The notes: generated by a model from the letters alone, not told the origin. 64,000 nt of DNA from Arthrobacter sp. AQ5-05 (GCF_003287975.1 NZ_QMKQ01000003.1:186001-250000), one strand, 5' to 3'. Counted from the stretch's first letter, positions 35,591 to 44,579 are shown. Translations and numbers: made by a program.

Positions 35591-36217
35591 GTGCGCCGTA
35601 CGCTGAAAACAAGACACCGATTGGAGCCCCTGGCCCTGGTTGGCCGGCCGGTCACGCTCGAACCGCTGGAGAATTCCCGCCACGACGAATTGGTGGCGGC
35701 CGTGCGCGACGGCGGGGTCCGGAAGCTCTGCTACGCGGCGGTGCCGGCGCCGGAGGAGATGGGTGTGGAGATCGAGCGCAGGCTTCGGCTGCAGGAGGCC
35801 GGGTCGATGCTGCCCTTCGTCGCCCGGCGCAATGCCGATTCGGTGGTGCTGGGCACGACCACCTACATGGACATCGACGCAGGTCTGCCCCGGGTGGAGC
35901 TCGGCTCGACGTGGAACCGGGCCTCGGCGCGCGGGACCGGCACGAACGTCGATGCCAAGCTCCTGCTGCCCACCCATGCCTTCGAGGTCCTGGGCTGCCC
36001 GGCCGTGGAGTTCCGCACACATTGGATGAACATGGCCTCCCGCGCCGCGATCGAGCGCCTGGGTGCCAAGCTTGCCGGGGTGCGGCGCGCGCACCGGCGC
36101 ACGGCCGACGGTTCGCTGCGCGACACCTGGGGGTATTCGGTCATCGCCTCCGAATGGCCGCAGGTCCGTGCCGGACTCGAGAACCGCCTGGCCAGGCACC
36201 TGGATTCCGCCCGGTAG
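35591..36217 (+). CDS. GNAT-family acetyltransferase
   Basis: A 208-residue N-acetyltransferase of the RimJ/RimL-like type: VTLEPLENSRHDELVAAVRD at the N-terminus, SVVLGTTTYMDIDAGLPRVELGSTW for strands 3-4, and the acetyl-CoA region ARGTGTNVDAKLLLP followed by FRTHWMNMASRAAIERLGAKLAG. The start is uncertain: GTG 35591 or TTG 35621, neither with a clear ribosome site. The substrate is not predictable. It follows the phosphatase by 21 bases. Confidence 0.8.
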   Translation: MRRTLKTRHRLEPLALVGRPVTLEPLENSRHDELVAAVRDGGVRKLCYAAVPAPEEMGVEIERRLRLQEAGSMLPFVARRNADSVVLGTTTYMDIDAGLPRVELGSTWNRASARGTGTNVDAKLLLPTHAFEVLGCPAVEFRTHWMNMASRAAIERLGAKLAGVRRAHRRTADGSLRDTWGYSVIASEWPQVRAGLENRLARHLDSAR

Positions 36218-36261
36218 CGGCCGCTGTCCCGGCACGGTGTTGGTGCAGCAGGACCGGATGT

Positions 36262-36921
36262 TCACTCGGGGTGCAGCTCCGAGGAAATCACGCTGACGTC
36301 GTATTCCACCTCGGGATCGGTCCACACCTCCACGAAGGTTGAGGTGTTGTCCGCGGTCCCGCCTCCGCCCTCGGCGGCACGGCACGGTTCCAAGTCATAG
36401 CGGGCCACCACGAAGCCACGGACGTCGAAGGACCGGATGCCCAATGGAGCCTCGGTCTCGCAACCCACCAGCAGCCACAGCAGCGCGCCCGAACGCTGGT
36501 ACGGCAGAATGATTCTTGAATCGCCCCGTCCGTGAAAGTGCATCAAGACCTTTTCGGTGCCGGCAAGGGAACCGGGCAGCGGGCTCTGGCCCCGGGCAAT
36601 GAGATCGGCATGGGACGGTGGCTTAATGCCGGTGCCATCAGGGCTCGGCGCGGGAACGATGCGAATGACCTTGGTTTCCGGAATGAACGAGGGCCCGTGA
36701 TCCGGTGGGATTGCCGAGGGAGAGGGCAACGATTCGTCCACGAGCATGGTGCATCCGGCGAGCAGGAGGACCAGGCAAGTCGCTGTCGCCAGGGTGGGAC
36801 CCGGATGCCGTCCGGGGCGGAAGCTCCGTGTCGGACAGGAAACGGCGGGGAGATCGTGCAGGTCGGTTCCGCCACCCGCCATCCGGGCACCCTGGGCCCC
36901 GCCGGGAGAGCGCCGTTTCAT
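36262..36921 (-). CDS. lipoprotein of a five-member local family (member A)
   Basis: A 219-residue exported protein. Hydrophobic ATCLVLLLAGC gives a lipobox with Cys57 after an unusually long N-terminal region, so the true start may be internal. The core GQSPLPGSLAGTEKVLM, ALLWLLVGC and ARYDLEPCRAAEGGGG is shared with member B (about half identical) and more weakly with members C-E. Two cysteines in the core may form a disulfide. Its ATG overlaps the stop of member B (ATGA), so they are translated together. No described family is recognised. It lies downstream of the siderophore genes on the same strand. Confidence 0.7.
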   Translation of the reverse strand: MKRRSPGGAQGARMAGGGTDLHDLPAVSCPTRSFRPGRHPGPTLATATCLVLLLAGCTMLVDESLPSPSAIPPDHGPSFIPETKVIRIVPAPSPDGTGIKPPSHADLIARGQSPLPGSLAGTEKVLMHFHGRGDSRIILPYQRSGALLWLLVGCETEAPLGIRSFDVRGFVVARYDLEPCRAAEGGGGTADNTSTFVEVWTDPEVEYDVSVISSELHPE

Positions 36922-37532
36922 CGCTGGGGCCCGTCGGAGTGGATGCGTGGCTCCGAGGAAATGACGCTCAGGTCGTACTCCACCTCCGGACCGGTCCAGA
37001 TCTCCACCAGCGTCGAGGTGCCGTCCTCGGTCCCCCCGCCGCCCTCGGCTGCACGGCAAGGCTCCAAATCGTAGCGGGCCACCACGACGCCGTAGAGGTT
37101 CAGCGACCGGATGGTCAAGGGCGCCTCGTTCCGGCAGCCGACCAGGATCCACAGCAGCGCGCCGGATCGCTGGGCCGGCAGCACGATCCTGGCTTCGCCC
37201 TTGCCGTGGAAGCGCATCAGGACCTTTTCGCTGCCGGGCAGGGCCCCGGGCAGCGGGCTCTTGCCTTGGTCAATGAGCTCGGCATGGGTCGGGCGCTTGT
37301 TGCCCACTCCGTGCTCGTGCGGGGAAGGGATGACGGGGAAGACCTGGGTTTCGGGGATGAAGGACGGCCCGGTAACCGGTGGGCCGGGCTCGTCAGACGG
37401 CGGGGGCTCTACATTGAGCGGGGTGCACCCGGCGGCCAGGCAAGCCAAGCCAAGCCGGGCCGCCAGGGCCAGCGGATGACGCGCGGCCCGGGTACGGCGG
37501 GTCGGGCCCGATGCGTGCGAGAAATCCTTCAT
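36918..37532 (-). CDS. lipoprotein of a five-member local family (member B)
   Basis: A 204-residue exported protein. A basic n-region (RRTRAARHP) and hydrophobic stretch lead to a lipobox-like AAGC with Cys36. The mature part contains GPSFIPETQVF, GKSPLPGALPGSEKVLMRFHGKG, RSGALLWILVGC, VVVARYDLEPCRAAEGGGG and PEVEYDLSVISSE, nearly collinear with member A. The A-B pair is a recent tandem duplication. The gap to member C is nine bases, so A, B and C form one unit. Function is unknown. Confidence 0.75.
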   Translation of the reverse strand: MKDFSHASGPTRRTRAARHPLALAARLGLACLAAGCTPLNVEPPPSDEPGPPVTGPSFIPETQVFPVIPSPHEHGVGNKRPTHAELIDQGKSPLPGALPGSEKVLMRFHGKGEARIVLPAQRSGALLWILVGCRNEAPLTIRSLNLYGVVVARYDLEPCRAAEGGGGTEDGTSTLVEIWTGPEVEYDLSVISSEPRIHSDGPQR

Positions 37533-37541
37533 GGCCGTTCC

Positions 37542-38141
37542 TCACCGCAGGAATTTTCGCGGCCAGCGGGTCCCGGGACGGTCATCGGCGTTCGCGAGCT
37601 TTCCGGAGACCAACGTGAAGTGCATCGGGGAGCCGTTCGGGATGGTGAGGATGCCCCTGGTTTCCGTGGTGTCCAGGGGCCCGGCCACCAGGTCTGTGGC
37701 CGGGCATTGCTCCGGCGTGTACATGAGCGTGGTGCGGCCGGCGGCATCGAATGCCAGCAGCGACAGCGGAACCGGACGCCTGCAGCGCACCGCGATCCAC
37801 AGGTACACGCCCCGGGCCCGGGCCGGGAGGGCGAAGGGGAAGCCGCGGCTCCGCTCGAGGCTGAGCACCACCTGCTCGGAGCCCGGGGCGGCACCGGCCA
37901 GCGGGTGTTCGCCGGAGAGCAACAGTGCCTCGATGCTGCGTGATGCCTGTTGTGGATCCGGGGCGGCCGAGAAGGTGGGGGTGGCGACGGCCGGCGGAAG
38001 CATGGCAACAGGTGGCCGGGGTGAGGGGCGGGACGACGGCTCGGTGGTGGCCATGTCCACGTCATCGACCACCGAGGTGCACCCCGAAAGGCCGGAGGCC
38101 ATGGTGATGGCAAGCATGAGATCAATCGCCCGGTGCTTCAT
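37542..38141 (-). CDS. lipoprotein of a five-member local family (member C)
   Basis: A 199-residue protein. MKHRAIDLMLAITMASGLSGC gives a good signal with a lipobox LSGC and Cys21. A Pro/Ser-rich linker follows, then SGEHPLAGAAPGSEQVVLSL, GVYLWIAVRC and PLSLLAFDAAG...PEQC. It bridges the two subgroups, since GEHPL and APGSE resemble members D-E and the LW-x-x-V-x-C strand resembles members A-B. It begins 94 bases after the end of the siderophore synthetase gene, on the same strand. Confidence 0.75.
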   Translation of the reverse strand: MKHRAIDLMLAITMASGLSGCTSVVDDVDMATTEPSSRPSPRPPVAMLPPAVATPTFSAAPDPQQASRSIEALLLSGEHPLAGAAPGSEQVVLSLERSRGFPFALPARARGVYLWIAVRCRRPVPLSLLAFDAAGRTTLMYTPEQCPATDLVAGPLDTTETRGILTIPNGSPMHFTLVSGKLANADDRPGTRWPRKFLR

Positions 38142-38235
38142 GTCCGAAGGGTAGAAGCGTGCCGTGGACAGCGCCAGATCGGCCCGGTCCACAAACGGAG
38201 ACCCATTTGTGTGGGGACACCCAGTAGCAGGGGGT

Positions 38236-40722
38236 TCACGTGCTTCGCCGAAAAGCGGTGTGTCCCACGCGGCCTGCGGGAGGCCGCGAATTTGCGGCCT
38301 CCCGCAGGAGTTGGATCCCGTGCCCGGCCAGCGGGTTGGCCAGGGTTCCGGCGTAGATCAGTCCGCCGGACTGGTCGGTGAGATCGAGCATCCGGGCGTT
38401 GTTGCGCAGCTGCAGCCGGTTGAGGCAGGAGAGCTTGAAGTCCGGTGCGAAGAGTTCCAGTGCATCGAACGCTTCGGCGGTTTCCGGGCTGCGGTTCCGG
38501 TAGGCCAGCAACCGGCCTGTGGCGGTTTCCCAGAAGACATCCTCGCTGCAGATCCCCTCGCGGGCCAGCAGTGGTGCGAGGAACCGCAGGAAGCAGTCGA
38601 CGATGTCGGTGAAGATCACCAGCCGGCGCTCGGCATCCGGGACCGCGGCGCGGATCCGCTCCACCGCGACGGGCAGCAGCTGCCGGTTTCCGAGCACCGC
38701 GATCTCCTCGGCCAGGTCCTTGTGCAGCACCTTCACCGGCACCGAATCCTCCAGCACCAGGATGACGTTCTCCCCGTGAGGCATGAACGCCAGGTCGTAG
38801 CGGCACAGGGCGTGCACCAGCGGAACGAGGTAGGCGTCGAAGTAGCGGGCCAGCCAGTCTTCCGCGTTCAGCCCCGAACGGCGGATGTGCGCCGCGGCCA
38901 GCGAGGCACCGGCCGCATCAAGGTGCAGCAGCGAGGCCATGGTGGCCAGTTGCTGCCCGGGCGCGATCCGCTTCGCGGGGGATTCGCGCCAGAGCGCCGC
39001 CAGCATCTTGTGCTGCGGGGCAGCCGGGCCCGCCGCCTCGAAGAGCGGGCTGGAGTAGCCGACCGCGGCGACCTCCCGCAGCAGCCCCGTGTTGCCGCGG
39101 CGCAGTTCCTCGTCGTTTTCGAAGATCGAGGCGAGCCACGCGTTGATGGCCGGGGTGTTCTCCATGTAGGCGGCCGAGAGCCCGCGCATGAAGCCCATGT
39201 TCAGCACCGACAACGCGGTCTTGACGTAGTGCCGGTCCGGCGTACTGCGGTTGAAGAAGGTGCGGATGGATTGCTGGGGCTGGTACAGATCCTCCCCGGC
39301 ACCCAGATGCACCAGGTGGCCGGTGGCCACGTCGGCGGCGAATGCCACCGCGAGCTTGTGCTCCCACTGCCAGGGATGGACCGGGATGAAAACGAAGTCG
39401 GCCGGATCCAGAATGCTGGAGCCGCAGGCCTCGGCAATCCGTGCCCGGAAGCGGGCCAGCTGCCGGGTCCCCAGTTCGCCCTGCAGCAGGGACTCGGCAT
39501 CCAGTCCCGGCACGGCGCTGTAGCGGGCCCGGGTTGCATGGGCGGCGACCCAGTGCAGGGTCAGGGTCGATCCGGTTTCCGGGGCGTAGTCGAGGTAGTC
39601 GGTGGCGCCCAGGCCCAGCCGGCCGTTGTTGGCCACGAAGCAGGGGTGCCCCTCGGTCATCGCTGCCTCGGTGCGCTGGAAGTCGGTGACGGCGTCCCCG
39701 GTCCCGGCGGCCAGCTCTGCCGCGCTCGCCGTGGAGTGCAGCTGCTTGTAGCAGTGCCCGGCCAGGGTGCTGGTGATTTCCTCGAGGTACACCGGCAACT
39801 GGGCCTCGGACAGTCCCAGGGTATTTTGGAAGGCCAGCACGAAGCCGGCCGCGTCCGGGGCCGCAGGCTCCCCCTTGACGGAAACCCGCAGCGAGTCCGG
39901 GTCGATGACCCAGTGCTCCAGGGCGTGAACGGTCGCGGAAAAGCGGTATTCGTGGTCACCGGTGCCCACCGACCAGCCGCCGTCCGCGGGAACCGGGGCC
40001 AGCAGCCGTTCGTGGGCGAACTCGGCGATGGCCTTGGCCAGCAGGTGCCGGTTGGCGTTCTCCCAGCGTTCGGGGGACAGGTGCGCGGCGGCACCGAAGG
40101 GGCCGCCGGTCGCGGAGGCGAACTCCGCCCGGGTGCAGAAGGAAAGCAGGGCGGTCTTGGCCCCGGTGACGTCCCCGGCCGGCAGCTCGATCCGGCCGGC
40201 GGGGCGGAAACCCAGCCGGGAGTTCAGCGAGTGGATGGCCGTGTTCGCGGCGTCGGGTTCGACCACGATGCGCAGCACCGCCGGGTCCGCGAAAAGGTGG
40301 GCCACCGCGGCCTCCATGGCCGCTGCGCTGAATCCCGGCAGCGGCTTGCCCCTACCGGGGCCGGCGAGCAGCAGGTGCATGCCCTTGTCCCCGTGCCGGT
40401 GGGCGTAGCGGCCGGCAAGCACCGAGTGCTCCGGGGCGTAGTGCTCGAGCAGGAACGCCGGCTCCGGCTCGCCCGCACCGCGCGGGGCGGGCAGCAGGCC
40501 CAGCAGCACGTGGTGGTGGGCCGAGGCATCGAGCTGTGCGTAGGCCGCGCGGACCTGGGTGACGGTGGTGCCGAACATGCCCCAGTAGCGGGCCCGGTCG
40601 GTGTTCACCCACCCGTGCAGCAGCCCGGCGTCTGTCGCCGGGTTCAAGCGGCGGAAGGTGAAGTCGCCGGCTTCGGGCCTGCGGCGGGCCGGGGCGATGA
40701 CAATGGAGGGCGTGGAAATCAT
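38236..40722 (-). CDS. hydroxamate siderophore synthetase: N-acyltransferase fused to IucA/IucC (DesC-DesD type)
   Basis: An 828-residue two-domain enzyme. Residues 20-200 are a GNAT acyltransferase of the DesC/IucB type (FTFRRLNPATD, GRGKPLPGFSAAAMEAAVAHLFADP, SLNSRLGFRPAGRIELP). Residues 210-800 are an NIS synthetase with GHPCFVANNGRLGLG, FIPVHPWQWEH and MPHGENVILVLEDSVPVKVLHKDLAEEI. It should acylate N-hydroxy-diamines and condense them into a desferrioxamine-like product. Its ATG overlaps the hydroxylase stop by four bases. The last 25 residues run through a 15-base perfect hairpin and look like read-through beyond the family C-terminus. In Streptomyces the two activities are separate genes. 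Confidence 0.85.
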   Translation of the reverse strand: MISTPSIVIAPARRRPEAGDFTFRRLNPATDAGLLHGWVNTDRARYWGMFGTTVTQVRAAYAQLDASAHHHVLLGLLPAPRGAGEPEPAFLLEHYAPEHSVLAGRYAHRHGDKGMHLLLAGPGRGKPLPGFSAAAMEAAVAHLFADPAVLRIVVEPDAANTAIHSLNSRLGFRPAGRIELPAGDVTGAKTALLSFCTRAEFASATGGPFGAAAHLSPERWENANRHLLAKAIAEFAHERLLAPVPADGGWSVGTGDHEYRFSATVHALEHWVIDPDSLRVSVKGEPAAPDAAGFVLAFQNTLGLSEAQLPVYLEEITSTLAGHCYKQLHSTASAAELAAGTGDAVTDFQRTEAAMTEGHPCFVANNGRLGLGATDYLDYAPETGSTLTLHWVAAHATRARYSAVPGLDAESLLQGELGTRQLARFRARIAEACGSSILDPADFVFIPVHPWQWEHKLAVAFAADVATGHLVHLGAGEDLYQPQQSIRTFFNRSTPDRHYVKTALSVLNMGFMRGLSAAYMENTPAINAWLASIFENDEELRRGNTGLLREVAAVGYSSPLFEAAGPAAPQHKMLAALWRESPAKRIAPGQQLATMASLLHLDAAGASLAAAHIRRSGLNAEDWLARYFDAYLVPLVHALCRYDLAFMPHGENVILVLEDSVPVKVLHKDLAEEIAVLGNRQLLPVAVERIRAAVPDAERRLVIFTDIVDCFLRFLAPLLAREGICSEDVFWETATGRLLAYRNRSPETAEAFDALELFAPDFKLSCLNRLQLRNNARMLDLTDQSGGLIYAGTLANPLAGHGIQLLREAANSRPPAGRVGHTAFRRST
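38273..38308 (-). terminator. hairpin inside the 3' end of the siderophore synthetase gene
   Basis: A 15-base perfect inverted repeat (38273-38287 with 38294-38308, six-base loop) resembles the terminators elsewhere in the window but lies before the stop codon at 38236-38238. It may reduce transcription into the downstream lipoprotein genes. Confidence 0.55.
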
Positions 40723-42053
40723 GCGTGGGCTCCTTCGAGCGTGGGGGAGGGCGGTGTGGGGGCGTTGGCGGGGCTGCCGAAGGACTGGAACCCGATGCGT
40801 TTTTCCACCGCGTAGTGCTCGTACCCCAGGATCCGGTTGATGATCACCGAGTTGCGGTAGGCGCCCATGCCCAAATCGGGGGCGGTGAAGCCGTGGGTGT
40901 GCAGCTCGGCGTTCTGCACCAGCACGTCGGCGTCGTCGCTGATCGCGTAGTGCCGGTCCACATCCAACCTGCCGTCGGGCAGCCGGTTGATGTGTGTCCC
41001 GAGGCCGGCCAGGAAGTCCGGCTCGTGGTAGGCGTAGCCGGTGGCCAGCACCAGGGTGTCGGTGGCCGCGGAGAATTCCCCGCCGTCGTCCTGGTTGCGC
41101 AGGCGCAGCTCCAGGGCGCCGTCGCGGTGTTCGATTCCCTGCAGGGAGGTGGCGGCGCGGAGGGTGACCGGAACGTGCCCCGAAACCTGGCGGCGGTAGA
41201 GCATCTCGTGGATCTCGTCGACCAGATCCGCGTTGATGCCCTTGTACAGGCCCTTCTGGTTGGCGGACAGCGTATCGCGGGTGCCCTGCGGCAGCCCGTG
41301 GAAGTGGTCGATGTATTCCGGGGAGGTCATTTCCAGGGTGAGCTTGGTGTACTCGAGCGGGAAGAAGCGCGCGGAGCGGGTCACCCACTGCAGGTGCTGT
41401 TCCGGGCCCAGGGTTCCGAGCAGGTCGGCGAAGACCTCCGCGGCGCTCTGCCCGCTGCCCACCACGGCGATGCGGGAGCCGGCGGCGATCGCTGCCCGGG
41501 CGGGGCGGTAGCCGCTGCTGTGCACCGCGGCCCCGGTTCCCAGCACGCCTTCGGGGACGGCGGCGGGCACGTGCGGGATGGTGCCGGTGCCCAGCACCAG
41601 GTGCCGGGTGCGCACGGTGTGCACTCCGTCGCGGGTGTGCACGTCAAGCTCGTAGAGACCGTTGGCATAGCGGGCGGCGGCCACGTGCGCACCGAAGCGG
41701 ACGGCGGGAAGTCGGGCGGCTGCCCAGCGCAGGTAGTTGTTGTACTCCTCGCGCAGCGGGTAGAAGTTTTCGCGGATGTAGAACGGGTAGAGGCGTCCGG
41801 TGTCCTTCAGGTGGTTCAGGAAGGACAGGGGGTGGGCGGGGTCGGCCATGGTGACCAGGTCGGCCATGAAGGGAACCTGCAGGTGGGCTCCCTCGAGCAT
41901 CATGCCCGGATGCCAGGCGAATTCCTCGGCGCGCTCAAGCACCAGCACCTCGAGCCCCGGTGCGGTGTCCGCCAGCGCGGCGAAGCCGAGGTTGAAGGGG
42001 CCGGCACCGATGCCCACGGCATCCCAGATGCGGTCGTGAAGCGGCGCGCTCAT
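40719..42053 (-). CDS. L-lysine/diamine N-monooxygenase (DesB/IucD type)
   Basis: A 444-residue FAD- and NADPH-dependent N-hydroxylase. The FAD motif GIGAGPFNLGFAAL opens at residue 15, HPGMMLEGAHLQVPFMADLV is the family's flavin-contacting block, and the NADPH motif is VVGSGQSAAEVFADLL. ATGYAYHEP is the late ATG-x-Y signature. It should hydroxylate cadaverine or a similar diamine made by the upstream decarboxylase. Four-base overlaps with both neighbours show a tightly coupled operon. Confidence 0.92.
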   Translation of the reverse strand: MSAPLHDRIWDAVGIGAGPFNLGFAALADTAPGLEVLVLERAEEFAWHPGMMLEGAHLQVPFMADLVTMADPAHPLSFLNHLKDTGRLYPFYIRENFYPLREEYNNYLRWAAARLPAVRFGAHVAAARYANGLYELDVHTRDGVHTVRTRHLVLGTGTIPHVPAAVPEGVLGTGAAVHSSGYRPARAAIAAGSRIAVVGSGQSAAEVFADLLGTLGPEQHLQWVTRSARFFPLEYTKLTLEMTSPEYIDHFHGLPQGTRDTLSANQKGLYKGINADLVDEIHEMLYRRQVSGHVPVTLRAATSLQGIEHRDGALELRLRNQDDGGEFSAATDTLVLATGYAYHEPDFLAGLGTHINRLPDGRLDVDRHYAISDDADVLVQNAELHTHGFTAPDLGMGAYRNSVIINRILGYEHYAVEKRIGFQSFGSPANAPTPPSPTLEGAHA

Positions 42054-43570
42054 GCGGCAGCCATCCCGGTGCGCATCGAGCAGATGGCCCGGCCGTGGGA
42101 CACCACGGCATCGAGGATTCCCGCGACGTCCCCGGGCGTGGTGTTCGGGTTCAGCAGCGTCAGTTTCAGGTGGCGCACCCCGTCGATGGTCGTGGCGGCG
42201 ACCATGGCCGCCCCGGAGTCGTAGAGTGCGGTGCGGATGGCGTTGGCCAGCGGCTCGGTCGCGGTGTTGGTGGCGGATCCGGGGTCCGGCGGCACGTAGC
42301 GGAAGACCACGGTGCTCAGTTGCACCTCTGCTGCCAGCTCGAGCTCGGGGTGCTCTTGAACCATCGCTGCGGCGGCGGTCGCGAGGTCCATGACCGAATC
42401 GAACAGCTGCCCGATCGTCTCGGTGCCGAGCGCGCGCAGCGTCACCCAGAGCTTGAGGGCGTCGAAGCGGCGGGTGGTGGCCAGGGACTTGTCGACCTGG
42501 TTGGGGGTGCGACCGGCCTCGGCTGCGGGATTCAGGTACTCGGCGTGGTGCGAGACCAGGGCGAGGGCGGCCCGGTTGCGGACCAGGATTGCGCTGGAAC
42601 CGATGGGCTGGAAGAAGGACTTGTGGAAGTCGACGGTCACCGAATCGGCTGCCTCGATCCCGGAGAGCATCCCGCGATGGCGCGCCGAGGCCAGCAGCCC
42701 GCAACCGTAGGCGGCATCGACGTGGAACCAGGCCTCGTGCTCGGCGGCCAATGAGCCGATGGCCCCCAGCGGGTCGATGGAGCCGAAGTCGGTGGTCCCC
42801 GCGGTGGCCACGATGGCCATGGCGTGCAGCCCGGCCGCGCGGTCCTTTTCCAGTGCGTGCCGGAGGGCGGAGACATCCATCCGGTGGAGCGCGTCGCATT
42901 CGATGGCAACGACCGCCTCGGCGCCCAGCCCCAGCAGGGACGCGGAGGTGGAGATGCTGAAGTGGCTGTTGGCGGAGGCGTAGATGCGCAGTCCGGCGAG
43001 GCGTTCGGGGAGCGACCCAGGGGTCCCTGCCACCGCGGTGTTGCGGGCCAGCAGCATGGCCTGGAGGTTCGAGGCGGTGCCGCCGCTGGTGAACACGCCG
43101 TCGGCTTCCGGACCCAGCCCGGCCAAGCCGGCTGCCCAGTCGATGAGCCGCTGTTCGATGAGGGTGGCGCCGGCGCTTTGGTCCCAGGTGTCCATCGAGG
43201 TGTTCACCGTGGTGACCAGGGCCTCGGCGGCAATCGCGGGCAGGGCGACCGGGCAGTTCAGGTGCGCCGCGTAGCGCGGATGGTGGAAGTAGACCGCATC
43301 TCGCAGGTACAGCTCGGTCGCTTCCTCCAAGGCCGCGGCTGTGCTGCCCAGCGGTGTGCGCAGGTCCACGGCGTCGAGCCGGGCGCGCAAGGCTTCCGGG
43401 CGGGGCCCGGTGGTGGGCCCCGTGGCGGCGGCGATCGATCGGGCAGCGAGCCGGGCTGCGGAGGCGAATTCCTCGGCCATTCTTTCGGCGGTTTCGCTGG
43501 TGAGCAATTGCCCGGCAGCAAGATCTGCAGCGGAGGACAGGGGTTGCGCCAATTGACGTTGGGGCGTCAT
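42050..43570 (-). CDS. PLP-dependent amino acid decarboxylase (DesA/lysine decarboxylase type)
   Basis: A 506-residue group II decarboxylase. TSGGTASNLQAM binds the cofactor phosphate, HVDAAYG (283-289) positions the pyridine ring, and Lys317 in DFHKSFFQP forms the Schiff base. In this context it should convert L-lysine to cadaverine for siderophore assembly, although DABA or ornithine cannot be excluded from sequence. It is the first gene of the three-gene siderophore operon, with an iron box 42-60 bases upstream of the ATG and GGAG directly before it. Confidence 0.9.
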   Translation of the reverse strand: MTPQRQLAQPLSSAADLAAGQLLTSETAERMAEEFASAARLAARSIAAATGPTTGPRPEALRARLDAVDLRTPLGSTAAALEEATELYLRDAVYFHHPRYAAHLNCPVALPAIAAEALVTTVNTSMDTWDQSAGATLIEQRLIDWAAGLAGLGPEADGVFTSGGTASNLQAMLLARNTAVAGTPGSLPERLAGLRIYASANSHFSISTSASLLGLGAEAVVAIECDALHRMDVSALRHALEKDRAAGLHAMAIVATAGTTDFGSIDPLGAIGSLAAEHEAWFHVDAAYGCGLLASARHRGMLSGIEAADSVTVDFHKSFFQPIGSSAILVRNRAALALVSHHAEYLNPAAEAGRTPNQVDKSLATTRRFDALKLWVTLRALGTETIGQLFDSVMDLATAAAAMVQEHPELELAAEVQLSTVVFRYVPPDPGSATNTATEPLANAIRTALYDSGAAMVAATTIDGVRHLKLTLLNPNTTPGDVAGILDAVVSHGRAICSMRTGMAAA

Positions 43571-43611
43571 GGGGCTCCTTCAATATCGGGGACTGCCACG
43601 ATGCGAGATGG

Positions 43612-43630
43612 ATAGGTTATGCTTACCTAA
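43612..43630 (-). promoter_or_regulatory. DtxR/IdeR iron box upstream of the siderophore operon
   Basis: On the minus strand the 19 bases read TTAGGTAAGCATAACCTAT, matching 15 of 19 positions of the DtxR/IdeR consensus TTAGGTTAGGCTAACCTAA. Iron-bound IdeR should block transcription of the decarboxylase-hydroxylase-synthetase genes when iron is plentiful. Confidence 0.85.
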
Positions 43631-43916
43631 CTCGTGACCAGATATTAAAGACATGGAAACGGGAGCTAATGCAACTTAAGTTCAACGAACAACCAAAAAA
43701 CCGATGTCGGACGGCGTGAAGTGGCCGCCGGGTTTCTGGGTGCCCGGAAACGACCGGAGGCCGCCGATTGCCGGGTGTAACAATTCGCAAGGAACCAAGG
43801 AAGAGGCCGGGTGTGGACCGGGCCTGGCGGCGCTGGAAAACGGCACCTTCAAGGGTTGTGCGCGTCCACCATGAATGGAGCCGCGCCCGGAGCCCGGGTG
43901 CGATCTTGGGGGGTCT
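43631..43916. other. 286-base gap between the iron box and lipoprotein D
   Basis: No gene is supported. The part near the box is AT-rich and should hold the siderophore promoter. No clear terminator for the lipoprotein D-E unit was found. Confidence 0.4.
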
Positions 43917-44510
43917 TTAGTCCTCGTGCGTACCGGTGTAGGCGACCACGCTGAGCACCATGTCGGATTCACCCTCGAAGCGGATCTGGATCTGCCCGGC
44001 TTCCTGGGTTTCCTGCAGGCCGGTACGCATGCCGCTGGGACCCTCGGAACCGCATGAGCCCATGATGCTGCCGCCTGTTTCCCGTCCATGGCCGTCAATA
44101 ATCGAGAAGGCGTGCGGTACGGACCTTGAACAGGTCAGTTCAACGCTTATGCGGTCGCTGGTGAGATTGCGGGGCAGTTCAAAGTCCATGCTGGATGAGA
44201 AGCGTTCGGCCAGCACCACGTGCTCGCTGCCCGGTTTGCCATCGTCGAGCGGGTGCAGGCCCTGCTGGATCTGCTGGGCGGCCATGGACGGGGGCAGCTG
44301 CGAGATTCGTTTTTTCAGTCCGTCCGCGGAATACGGCTGCAGGGGCACTGGTGTTTCGGGCACCTGGAGGGGCAGCGGGTGGGCATCGTGGCTTCCGCCG
44401 ATCGAGGAGGAAGGCTCCGGGGCATCGTTGTTCCCGTCGATCGGCATGCAGGCCGTCAACAACAGCCCCAGACCGGCCAGAGTCGCAACCACCATCGAAA
44501 AACGATTCAT
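43917..44510 (-). CDS. lipoprotein of a five-member local family (member D)
   Basis: A 197-residue protein. MNRFSMVVATLAGLGLLLTAC is a signal with lipobox LTAC and Cys21. The mature part has a Ser/Pro-rich linker, then MAAQQIQQGLHPLDDGKPGSEHVVLAE, DRISVELTCSRSVPHAF, a second core Cys in MGSCGSEGPSG, and a C-terminal strand SDMVLSVVAYTG. It pairs closely with member E, and the two share length and domain order. A TATAGG element lies 10-15 bases upstream of the ATG, so it may have its own promoter. Function is unknown. Confidence 0.75.
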   Translation of the reverse strand: MNRFSMVVATLAGLGLLLTACMPIDGNNDAPEPSSSIGGSHDAHPLPLQVPETPVPLQPYSADGLKKRISQLPPSMAAQQIQQGLHPLDDGKPGSEHVVLAERFSSSMDFELPRNLTSDRISVELTCSRSVPHAFSIIDGHGRETGGSIMGSCGSEGPSGMRTGLQETQEAGQIQIRFEGESDMVLSVVAYTGTHED

Positions 44511-44579
44511 GACCTGACCCTATACGCATGCTTCGGCGTGTTGGCGGTCTGGTGGGTTCGATCCCCCATCATTCGGGAT

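Noticed and set aside
40719-43583. One continuous frame that would fuse the hydroxylase to a sequence overlapping the decarboxylase gene
   Set aside because: The extension is an out-of-frame reading of the decarboxylase; the hydroxylase start at 42053 overlaps the decarboxylase stop by four bases and matches its family N-terminus.
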